The notes under the pieces are model-generated. The model did not search any database and was not told the DNA's origin. It saw only the letters and a list, made by a program, of their open reading frames with translations. A stretch of 25,720 nt of DNA from CAYMST01 sp964393115 (GTDB taxonomy: Bacteria > Bacteroidota > Bacteroidia > Cytophagales > Cyclobacteriaceae), in assembly GCA_964393115.1 (NCBI GenBank), contig CAYMST010000034.1, positions 1 to 25,720 on the forward strand, given 5' to 3'. Of the stretch, positions 7,907-15,406 are shown one piece after another. The position numbers were made by a program, and so were the translations under genes. Position 1 is the first letter of the stretch, and each line of letters starts with the position of its first letter.

Positions 7907-9562
7907 ATGAATCTCCGTCTAATGGATCGACCATTATTTTGGTTGATATTCGCCGGGCTCTTTGCATTTGCAGTTGGCTCTCACCTTAATTTCCTTCCGC
8001 TTCGATTTGAAGAGCCGAGACGTGCTATTGTGGCTCTGGAAATGATGTTAAATGGCGATATGATTAAGCCGACCATAAATGGAGTTGATTATTTTAACAA
8101 GCCCCCCATTTACAACTGGATATTAGTAGGACTTTTCAATTTATTCGGGTTTGAAAACTGGGTAATTAGAATGCCTACCGTTTTATCCCTGATGCTAATA
8201 GGCATTCTACACTTCTTTATATTCAAGAATTGGCTAGGAAAAACAGCTGCGGTACTTTCAAGCATTTTCTTTGTGACAAGTGCTGATATTCTCTTCTATT
8301 TTTCCTTTCAAGGCGAGATTGACATGTTTTATACACTTATTGTGTATCTACAATTAGTCTCCATAGGATATTGGTATTATCACAAACAGAAGGTGCGATA
8401 CTTGTTTATGGCGTCCTACTTCTTGATGACAGCGGGACTTTTAACTAAGGGCATGCCTTCTTTAGCCTTTCAAGGGCTGACATTGCTAGGAATAGCAGTT
8501 GCTGAAAAAAAAGTAAAATGGCTTTTTAGCCCTTGGCACTTGATTGCTATTATCGCTTCTTCACTTGGGTTGATCGGTTTTTTCACTTTATATGAAAATC
8601 ACGGTGGAGATACACAAGCATACCTAACACGCCTACTTTCACAGTCTACAGAAAGGACAGCCCTCGGCGAGCAATCACTTTGGAACAAGCTAAAACACCT
8701 TTTCACCTTTATCGGGTTATTCCTTAGAATATCGCTTCCCTGGGTGTTTTTATGGATATTCAGGTTTAAGAAAATAACATTCTCACAATTACTACAATCG
8801 ATCTGGGAAAATACAGCGGTACGTTTTGCCATCATATTCCTACTGTCCAACTTATGGCTCTACTGGCTATCCCCTGGAACCCGAAATCGCTATCTGTATA
8901 TGTTTTTGCCTTTCTTCTTTATCCCTATTGCACATTTCTTACCTGATACTTTGCGGAGTGGGACTTGGCAAAAAAAATGGTTTAAAGGCATCTTTGGAGG
9001 TCTGCTGATTGGGTTAGCCCTATTTTGTATATCCTTACCTTTTTTACCCAAAACTGATGTCATTTCGGGCATTTGGTTAATTGCAATTCTTGGGTTAATC
9101 GTTATAACTGCGTTGACCCTTTTATTCTTTAAGGCCTCATCTATTGACCGCTTACTTCTTTTCGCCATTAGTCTTCTGGTCATTCGTTCGGTTTTCAATT
9201 ATTCTATACTACCTGTTCGAAAAGCAGAGGATTTCAAGACAGACTATAAACGCGCAGCGCATGAACTTCAAGCCATTACCAAAGGTCAGCGCCTATACCT
9301 CTATGAGCCAAAGACTGTAAACAACTATGGCGTGCCTATATTGGGTGGCCAAGTAAGCTACGGCGAAATCAAATGGCCTCCCTATCAGATATCCTACCAT
9401 ATCTCTAATCTGAACGGACATGTACTTCAACAGACCAGTTCTTTGGAAGACAACAAGTATTACCTGGTAAGCGAACGATTTATGACCAATGAAATGTTAG
9501 AACTATGGCGGGTGTATTGCCATAATAGAGGTGAAACTTATTATTTAGTTAGGAAAAAATGA
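7907..9562 (+). CDS. Glycosyltransferase family 39 / ArnT-like integral membrane protein
   Basis: Polytopic inner-membrane glycosyltransferase of the GT-C fold, which transfers a sugar from a polyprenyl-phosphate carrier to an acceptor such as lipid A, a glycan or a protein. The first transmembrane helix (residues about 11-30) is followed by the periplasmic loop RFEEPRRAIVALEMMLNGDMIKPTINGVDYFNKPP, where the acidic pair and the conserved FNKPP segment match ArnT/PMT relatives. About ten more hydrophobic segments follow through residue 430, then a soluble C-terminal domain of about 110 residues. Length 551 fits the family. An internal ATG at 7922 (MDRPLFW) is an alternative start. It is the last gene of the run beginning with the RmlD-like reductase. 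The acceptor cannot be inferred. Confidence 0.87.
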   Translation: MNLRLMDRPLFWLIFAGLFAFAVGSHLNFLPLRFEEPRRAIVALEMMLNGDMIKPTINGVDYFNKPPIYNWILVGLFNLFGFENWVIRMPTVLSLMLIGILHFFIFKNWLGKTAAVLSSIFFVTSADILFYFSFQGEIDMFYTLIVYLQLVSIGYWYYHKQKVRYLFMASYFLMTAGLLTKGMPSLAFQGLTLLGIAVAEKKVKWLFSPWHLIAIIASSLGLIGFFTLYENHGGDTQAYLTRLLSQSTERTALGEQSLWNKLKHLFTFIGLFLRISLPWVFLWIFRFKKITFSQLLQSIWENTAVRFAIIFLLSNLWLYWLSPGTRNRYLYMFLPFFFIPIAHFLPDTLRSGTWQKKWFKGIFGGLLIGLALFCISLPFLPKTDVISGIWLIAILGLIVITALTLLFFKASSIDRLLLFAISLLVIRSVFNYSILPVRKAEDFKTDYKRAAHELQAITKGQRLYLYEPKTVNNYGVPILGGQVSYGEIKWPPYQISYHISNLNGHVLQQTSSLEDNKYYLVSERFMTNEMLELWRVYCHNRGETYYLVRKK

Positions 9563-9800
9563 GTTTTTCTACCAGTTACCGGGCGCAACTCTGCATACCT
9601 ACACGTATAACGGTATTTGGTCGAATCTTTTATCTCTTCACAAACTTTCGTGGATAGTTCTCGTTCAAAATTCTATCAAATTTGAATAGAAAAGTGCGTT
9701 ATACGCTCATTCTAAATCGAAAGATTTAAAGTAGAAGAAACTAAGTTACATTTACAGATGACTGTAAGCCGGAATTTAACAAGCAGTATAGTTGTCTAAT

Positions 9801-9808
9801 TAAATTTG
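9801..9808 (+). promoter_or_regulatory. Possible siaC promoter -7 box
   Basis: TAAATTTG matches the Bacteroidota TAnnTTTG consensus exactly and lies 32 bases before the siaC start. No TTG is present at the proper -33 distance, so support is partial. A small hairpin, TTACAG-ATGA-CTGTAA, lies upstream at 9752-9767. Confidence 0.35.
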
Positions 9809-9840
9809 TTCCAATCACTAAGCAGAAATTTAGATAGAAG

Positions 9841-10221
9841 ATGGAGAGCATACATATCGAGTCTACAAGACTTACGCCCGAGATTGTTTTTGACATAAAT
9901 GAAAAAACATTTTTGTTCAAAGGGAGATCAAGTCCTGAAAATGCACGTGATTTTTACAATCCCGTTTTTGAAGCGATGGATAAAATTGCCTCGAGCAGCC
10001 TTGAGGAAATTACCTTCAATTTTGAATTCGAGTATTTCAACACGAGCTCAAGTAAGTGTTTATTTCGAATTCTAAAAGCCGCCAACGATATACATCAGTC
10101 TGGGAAGACTGTTCATGTAAACTGGAGGTTTGATGAAGATGACGAAGACATGCAAGAATCAGGTGAAGATCTTGAAAGCCTTTTAGACATTGAGTTTAAT
10201 TACGTTGAAAATCAATTCTGA
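9841..10221 (+). CDS. siaC: SiaC-family regulatory phosphoprotein (DUF1987)
   Basis: Small cytoplasmic phosphoprotein of the family formerly called DUF1987. In Pseudomonas aeruginosa SiaC is phosphorylated by the kinase SiaB and dephosphorylated by the phosphatase SiaA, and its unphosphorylated form activates the diguanylate cyclase SiaD. The 126-residue product shows the family order: TPEIVFDINEKTFLFKGRSSPENARDFYNP near the start, then FEFEYFNTSSSKCLF, then VNWRFDEDDEDMQESGEDLESLLDIEF. The threonine in YFNTSSSK is residue 68, the same number as the phosphosite Thr68 in the Pseudomonas protein. No siaA, siaB or siaD homolog lies in this window, so the partner proteins must be elsewhere or differ. 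The gene is isolated, with 278 bases before and 522 after it. Confidence 0.93.
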   Translation: MESIHIESTRLTPEIVFDINEKTFLFKGRSSPENARDFYNPVFEAMDKIASSSLEEITFNFEFEYFNTSSSKCLFRILKAANDIHQSGKTVHVNWRFDEDDEDMQESGEDLESLLDIEFNYVENQF

Positions 10222-10743
10222 GGAAGAATTGGACAGTAGTATATAGCTTGAATAGGCTTTCTCAACCAAAACCAGATAATCCAAAGTAACGCGCTGTCAA
10301 GGAAGTGAGATACGTCCTAACTTCAGTTTACTTCCTTGGTCTCTAAACATTAAGGTCAAGATATTCCAAAACATCCGCGCAACATTCTTGGCTTAAATTT
10401 GAAGGAGTATCCTTAAAGAGCAGCTGCTATCAATGATGAAGTAAGTATTCTAAATCATCACTGGTCATAAGGTAGAATTGATGATTACCCCTAAGTTATT
10501 GTTCCGATGCATAGGAATAACGTGATATGGAGATTGTTTTAAAAACTATTCTAAAACTAAGTTGCAACTCTTCGAACTTGCTATTAAGTGATTTAGGGAG
10601 TGAGTTTATACAACTATCTGATTTTAAATAGCAATTGACGTCTTAGCCGGACTAGGTTAGCACCTCATTGATCATACCAATATACATTTGACATTATCTT
10701 CGCAGTAGCACGGTTTACGCCTTATCTAAAACCCATTAAGATC
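10222..10743. other. 522-base spacer without a recognised gene
   Basis: No reading frame of convincing length or composition is visible on either strand, and no tRNA-like fold was noticed. It holds one hairpin with a 9-bp stem (CAAGGAAGT at 10298-10306 pairing with ACTTCCTTG at 10330-10338, loop of 23) that could end siaC transcription, though no T tract follows. Near the right end is the -7-like box TACATTTG at 10683-10690. Confidence 0.5.
10683..10690 (+). promoter_or_regulatory. Possible promoter -7 box for the M19-like gene
   Basis: TACATTTG in the context TATACATTTG is identical to the box before rpmE2 and matches TAnnTTTG exactly. A TTG at 10668-10670 is too close (12 bases) to be the -33 element and none lies at 17-23, so this is a partial match. 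It is 53 bases upstream of the start codon. Confidence 0.4.
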
Positions 10744-12306
10744 ATGTCTAATTTTAACTTCGACTTTCATTGTCATCCTTTTGGCAAACACTTCCTTAGC
10801 GCGGAAAGACTAGAAAAAAAAAGGTCTCCAAATAAGAAAATCAAAGGTGGAATCTTACAATTCATTTCTCCGGTAATCGCGTCACAGTCCAGTCTCGGCC
10901 AGCTCAAAAAGGGTAACGTGAAGCTATCAGTATGTGGGGTTGTACCTATCGAGAGAGGCTTTTCAAAGCTCATGCTCATCAAGGACCTAGTTGGTACATT
11001 TTCCGTTTTAGACAAGAAGTTTATCAAAAATATTAACCACGGAGATTATTATAGTTACCATGACTTGCTCCAAGACGAACTGACGTTTATCCATAATCAT
11101 TGCCAAAACACTGGAGATGAAGATGTTAAAGTCCTAAGCTCCATAGAAGACTTTCGTGCTGATAGAAGCCATAATCTCATATTGGCCATTGAAGGATCTC
11201 ATTCCTTCTTTGAACGCTCGTTCGGATACGAGAAATCGTTAGCGGTCAAAGCCAAGCACTATGAGAAGGGAAGTTTTCTCTACTTGACATTTACCCATCT
11301 CTCTACAAATGACCTTTGCAATCACGCTTATGGCGCTAAAATTACTGAGAGTAATACCTTCAAACCTAATTTGAGAACCAAAGGAATTAGCCAAGACGGT
11401 TTGGAGCTTATCGATATATGTTATGATACTACTTCTGGTAAGCGCATATTGATAGATATTAAACATATGAGCATCGGTGCACGCAGACAGTTCTATCAAT
11501 ATCGAAAAGATAAAGGCTACGATAATATTCCAATCCTAGCCACTCACATGGGATCTTGTGGACTGTCATATGCTGACTTCCTTGGGAATATAGAAACCAA
11601 AAACCGTATTAAGGAGTTACCGGATCTTATCAGTATTAATCACAAGGAAATAAGAGGTATTTGTTCAGACAGAAAATCTAAAAACGAAACTAAATTCAAC
11701 CCTTGGTCTATCAATCTATTTGATGATGAAATCACTGAAATCGTTAATTCCGATGGTTTAATTGGCTTGAGCTTGGACCAACGTATCCTTGGGTTCTCAA
11801 AAGAAGAAAATGAAATCATGAGGCTGGACGAATTTGGTGAACTGACTGGCCTCAGTAATAGTGAGCTTGAAAAAATTCCACTTATCGACCTTAGCGAATT
11901 CGGGAGTCCTGTGGACAGCAGCTCCGAGCTTAACCCCATTGATCTCAGTTCTGTCGGGCTAAACCTCTTCGGTCGGAAGCGCACCCATCTACGATATATG
12001 TGCAATAATATTCTAAGGATGGTAAAAGCCGGCGGAGCCAAAGTATGGGATCATTTGGTTCTTGGTTCTGATTATGATGGGCTTATTAATGCCGTCAACA
12101 ATTGTAAGAACTCAAGTAAGTTTCCTGAGTTGGAAAAAGACCTTCGGAAAATGTTGCCCATTATGGCTGCTGAGGATCCAAATACAGATTATCATTTGGA
12201 AGACGTAGAAGCCAGGGTAAGAGGTCTGATGTGGGAGAATGCTAAGCGATTTTTGGAAAAATATTACACCGCAGACTACCTCAATACAGGTATAATAACA
12301 ACATAG
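10744..12306 (+). CDS. Peptidase M19-like (membrane dipeptidase family) metal-dependent hydrolase
   Basis: Amidohydrolase-fold enzyme related to renal dipeptidase, which uses two zinc ions to cleave dipeptides and some other amides. Motifs occur in the right order: an N-terminal metal motif at H9-C-H11, the bridging glutamate E150 in AIEGSHSF, YLTFTHLSTNDLCNHAYG, H241 in LIDIKHMS, H268 in ILATHMGS, and D443 in GSDYDG. The classical M19 N-terminal motif is HxD; here it is HxH. At 520 residues it is longer than the usual 330-420, with extra sequence around residues 300-400 (DLSEFGS and neighbours). There is no signal peptide, so a cytoplasmic location is likely. It stands alone, convergent with the ABC exporter. 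Substrate is not deducible. Confidence 0.83.
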   Translation: MSNFNFDFHCHPFGKHFLSAERLEKKRSPNKKIKGGILQFISPVIASQSSLGQLKKGNVKLSVCGVVPIERGFSKLMLIKDLVGTFSVLDKKFIKNINHGDYYSYHDLLQDELTFIHNHCQNTGDEDVKVLSSIEDFRADRSHNLILAIEGSHSFFERSFGYEKSLAVKAKHYEKGSFLYLTFTHLSTNDLCNHAYGAKITESNTFKPNLRTKGISQDGLELIDICYDTTSGKRILIDIKHMSIGARRQFYQYRKDKGYDNIPILATHMGSCGLSYADFLGNIETKNRIKELPDLISINHKEIRGICSDRKSKNETKFNPWSINLFDDEITEIVNSDGLIGLSLDQRILGFSKEENEIMRLDEFGELTGLSNSELEKIPLIDLSEFGSPVDSSSELNPIDLSSVGLNLFGRKRTHLRYMCNNILRMVKAGGAKVWDHLVLGSDYDGLINAVNNCKNSSKFPELEKDLRKMLPIMAAEDPNTDYHLEDVEARVRGLMWENAKRFLEKYYTADYLNTGIITT

Positions 12307-12318
12307 TTGTCTGAATTA

Positions 12319-12362
12319 GGAAAGAAGAGATTGATGATACCTTTCGACAACCTCTTCTTTCT
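12319..12362. terminator. Hairpin between the convergent M19-like gene and ABC exporter gene
   Basis: GAAAGAAGAG at 12320-12329 pairs perfectly with CTCTTCTTTC at 12352-12361, with a loop of 22 bases. Placement just after the M19-like stop and before the ABC stop fits a shared terminator, but no clean T tract follows on either strand. Confidence 0.45.
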
Positions 12363-12395
12363 AGCCCTCATAGTGGTGAATGTATGATTTTTTAA

Positions 12396-14221
12396 TTATT
12401 CAGCTGTGGCATACCCTTTTGCCTGAAGTGAAAATAGCTCGGCATATTTACCTTTTGTATCCATTAGCTCCTCGTGGGATCCAATTTCTGAAAGAGTTCC
12501 TCCCTCTAATACTAGAATACGATCAGCCATACGTACAGTGCTGAACCGATGTGAAATGATAACTGTAGTCTTGTTTTTACTCAAGTCGACAAAGCGTTGA
12601 AATACTTCATGCTCAGCCCTTGCATCTAAAGCGGCAGTTGGCTCATCTAAGACAATTAGCGGAGAGTCACGAATATAAGCTCTTGCAAGCGCGATTTTTT
12701 GCCATTGTCCCCCAGATAAATCAACACCTCCCTCAAAGCGACGCCCAATCATTTGGTCATATTGATTGGGGAGTTCGTCTATAACCGCGGCAGCGAGGCT
12801 ATCCACCGCTGCTTTTTCAATTTTAGGTTGATCGAGCCTAAAATCAATTTTCCCAACCGCAATATTTTCTGCGGCTACAAAATTATACTTTACAAAATCC
12901 TGAAAAATTAACCCTGCGTTTTTTTGAATGTCCTTAGGATTGTACTCCCGCAAATCGATACCGTCTAATAAAATTCTTCCCTCACTTGGCTCATAAAGCC
13001 GAACCAGCAACTTCACTAAAGTACTCTTACCTGCACCATTCTCTCCTACTAATGCAAGCTTTTCTCCAACGGTAAGGTGAAAACTGATATTCCGCAAAGC
13101 CCATTTTTCTGAGTTTTGATATTTGAAGCCAACATTTTCGAAAGTATATCCGCGCTCCACCTTATTAGGAAATGGTCTGTACGTACCTTTTGATTGAATA
13201 GAAGGTTGCAATTCAAAAAACTCAAAGAAATCCTGTAAATAAAGTGCACGCTCGGTAATCGATGCCAGCTGAGTTAAAAAAGACTCTAATAAGGTGCGCA
13301 AACGCAAAAAAGAACTCGACAAGAACGTTAAATCACCGATTGAAATCCTACCCTTGATAGCTTCAAATAAAATAAAAATATAAGCAGAATAGTAAGCCAA
13401 AGTTCCCGCCGTGGACAAAATACCTCCCCAGTAAGCTCTTTTAACGGATACCTTTTTATTTTCCTCAAAATACTCATCGGACAGCGTTTTAAACCTGCTG
13501 GTCAAAAAGCCCGATAGTCCAAAGACTTTGATTTCTTTTGCCGTCTCATCACTAGCTCCGGTATAGCGTAGGTAATCAAGCTCACGACGCTGGGGTGTCC
13601 ATCTGGAGGTCAGTGCATAACTCTTTTCATTGAAATAATTCTCTCCAAAAAAAGCGGGTAGTATAGCCAGAATTAGGATTACAATTAACCAAGGATTAAA
13701 AATTAGTAATCCGAAAACTAGAGATATAATGGTAATTACTTGTTGAAACTGTGTTAGCACCTGCGTCATTNNNNNNNNNNNNNNNNNNNNNNNNNNNNNN
13801 NNTGGCGACGTGCCTTCTCCAGTTTATCGTAAAAGTCTGCATCCTCAAATTGTTCCAAATCCAGCTTAGCCGCATGTTCGATGAGCATTATAGAAGACTT
13901 GTTCGAGATTAAATCCCCGAGAAGCCCTTCTGTCAACGAAATAGATCTATTGAGAATATCGGAGACAACAGCTAAACCGAGTTCTACCAGTACCAATTCG
14001 AACACCGAATGATGGAATATGGAATCTATCGGCAAGCCCTCGCCGGAAGCCGCGATTACCTCATCGATAATGAGTTTTGCCACATAAAGAGATAGAACCG
14101 GAATAAGTGATTTAACAAGTCTTAGCCCAATGTTGACACTTGCATAAAACCGATGTGTGTTCCAAATAAGTAGGAAAAATGAAGGAATATTCCTTAGTGA
14201 TTGAAAGTTCAGCGTCATCAT
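12396..14221 (-). CDS. ABC exporter, fused membrane and ATPase domains (interrupted by a run of N)
   Basis: Type I ABC exporter half-transporter of about 608 residues; the substrate is unknown. The N-terminal 150 residues hold the first membrane spans and an intracellular loop ending FYDKLEKARR. The remainder carries further spans, then the ATPase: Walker A GENGAGKST (near 13021-13047), signature DLSGGQWQ (near 12700-12720), Walker B LIVLDEPTAALD and switch histidine IISHRFSTV. The two pieces flank 32 N at 13771-13802. They are offset by one base if the N count is exact, but the last partial codon before the gap (CAN, Q or H) agrees with the family's ARRQ, so I read one intact gene missing 9-10 codons. 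The ATG at 13769 is internal. I chose ATG at 14219-14221; a GTG at 14236 is possible. Confidence 0.88.
13771..13802. other. Assembly gap of 32 N inside the ABC exporter gene
   Basis: A run of 32 undetermined bases. It falls in the coding sequence for a cytoplasmic loop of the exporter. For the flanking frames to join, the true length must differ by one base modulo three, for example 30 or 33. Confidence 0.99.
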
Positions 14222-14784
14222 ATCGGATACTAACACTAAAACTTTTGATTTCGTTTAGTCAAGCCAAAAATTCATGAATATTTCAAAACAAACTTACTTA
14301 TCACCAATTCAATATAAGATTAGTAATAAGAGTCATGAGAAAAGTAAAAAAGCCAAAAATGATATTCAGATAAAAATCACCAGTTATTTTTTAAAAATAT
14401 TATTCCCATACATGTTATTATTGCATCATAAACACGTTTTAATGTGTGGGTAAATATTAGTCAGTTTAAAAGTAATGTTTCAAAGATGGTTGAGGTTGAT
14501 TAAAGTATCTGTTAAAAACCTAGTTATAAAATAACGGAAATATCACAAATGCCCTAGCAGTCTACGACACTACTCTCACAAAACACAAATGATATGAGAC
14601 ATGAACGCCTTTGACATTGGTTTCAGGGGCCAAATAATTGAATTAAACCAGTTTTTTTTGGCACAATCACAACCTTTTTGCGAAAATTTAGTTTAAGAAA
14701 CAAGGCCTAGAATTTAGGCGTATCTAAATATTTATTTCATAGGTCGGTTGATCCGATCGTAAATACTCAAAATCAACATAGTAC
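14222..14784. other. 563-base AT-rich spacer without a confident gene
   Basis: Separates the divergent ABC exporter gene and the 66-residue gene. It holds a -7-like box for the exporter, an imperfect inverted repeat with arms around 14396-14413 and 14441-14458 (AATATT plus CCCATACAT against ATGTGTGGG plus AATATT), and a 31-codon open frame at 14601-14696 that cannot be judged. No tRNA-like structure was seen. Confidence 0.45.
14289..14296 (-). promoter_or_regulatory. Possible promoter -7 box for the ABC exporter
   Basis: On the - strand this reads TAAGTTTG, an exact TAnnTTTG match, about 68 bases upstream of the chosen ATG. The element at the -33 distance is CTT rather than TTG, so the match is partial. 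Confidence 0.35.
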
Positions 14785-14985
14785 ATGCAGAAATCTCTCC
14801 TTAGTTATTCCAAGACCATAATAGAAAAAGTAAGCTTCGATAAACACCTTTTGACTAAAGAATATAATAAAGCACTAGCCCAACTAAGCAGTGTAGAAAA
14901 AGAAGACTTGGAAATTTGGTTTAGACAAGAGTTACTTAAAACCAACGGTTATCTTCAAGAAGAATTACTAGAACAAGAGGTATAA
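14785..14985 (+). CDS. Small protein of unknown function (66 residues)
   Basis: Not recognised by function. The product starts MQKSLLSYSKTIIEKVSFD and is charged and helix-rich, with lysine and glutamate dominating; there is no cysteine, no signal peptide and no membrane segment. The pattern EKVSFD, then KEYNKALAQLSSVEKEDLEIWF suggests two or three helices. Its ATG follows a 560-base spacer, and its stop lies 7 bases from the stop of the 112-residue gene on the other strand. Coding is supported by codon composition and by a start well placed at the left edge of the frame; the same kind of short protein seems to occur in related bacteria, but I could not check this. Confidence 0.6.
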   Translation: MQKSLLSYSKTIIEKVSFDKHLLTKEYNKALAQLSSVEKEDLEIWFRQELLKTNGYLQEELLEQEV

Positions 14986-14992
14986 CAGTTTA

Positions 14993-15331
14993 TCAAGCCA
15001 GTTGCGGCTGATAAAGCGCACTGGCTATAGTATTCTTTAGGTCTAACATAACTATCGTACCAGATAAAAGCTCCTGTAGCTGCAATAATTCAGAAAGTGT
15101 AAGCACCATACACCTATTCCCTCCTTCGAAATCTATAACCTGCAAATCGGAAGTGTAGTCATCGGAAGTAAGTAAGTTTTCAAGATCTATAGACAGTATT
15201 TGTTGAGTAACTGTACGTATTGATTGGAGGTTAATCAACGCACTTCTCCCGAAAAAGTCCAAAATAATTTTATTATTGTACTGGTTTAAATATGATCTCC
15301 CCGTCGATATTTCGAATAGTTTCTCTATCAT
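14993..15331 (-). CDS. Protein of unknown function downstream of uvrA (112 residues)
   Basis: Not recognised. From the ATG at 15331 the product begins MIEKLFEISTGRSYLNQYNN and has alternating hydrophobic and polar stretches such as KIILDFFGRSALINLQSIRTV and QVIDFEGGNRCMVLTLSELLQLQELL. It is leucine- and isoleucine-rich but without a clear membrane span. An in-frame TTG at 15373 would add 14 residues (KDFRAIFVYIAIC), which form a hydrophobic extension; I prefer the ATG. The gene starts 75 bases after the uvrA stop on the same strand and could be cotranscribed with it. A role in DNA repair is only suggested by position and is not supported by any motif. Confidence 0.55.
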   Translation of the reverse strand: MIEKLFEISTGRSYLNQYNNKIILDFFGRSALINLQSIRTVTQQILSIDLENLLTSDDYTSDLQVIDFEGGNRCMVLTLSELLQLQELLSGTIVMLDLKNTIASALYQPQLA

Positions 15332-15406
15332 ACAAATAGCAATATATACAAAGATAGCCCTGAAATCTTTCAACGAAAACTTTTCTATTCCATTATATTC
15401 ATAAAA

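Noticed and set aside
8890..9198. Open frame of 102 codons on the - strand
   Set aside because: Antisense to membrane segments of the GT39 gene; no supporting features.
9563..9840. Possible tRNA or small RNA in the spacer before siaC
   Set aside because: No cloverleaf arms or T-loop GTTC context were found in a fitting arrangement; only a 6-bp hairpin is present.
11640..12041. Open frame of 133 codons on the - strand
   Set aside because: Antisense shadow of the M19-like gene, without start signals or recognisable sequence.
13767..13769. ATG taken as the start of a separate ABC protein of 457 residues
   Set aside because: It is an internal methionine; the upstream part of the same exporter lies across the N run.
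14601..14696. 31-codon frame as a gene
   Set aside because: No recognisable sequence or start context; kept only as a low-interest observation.
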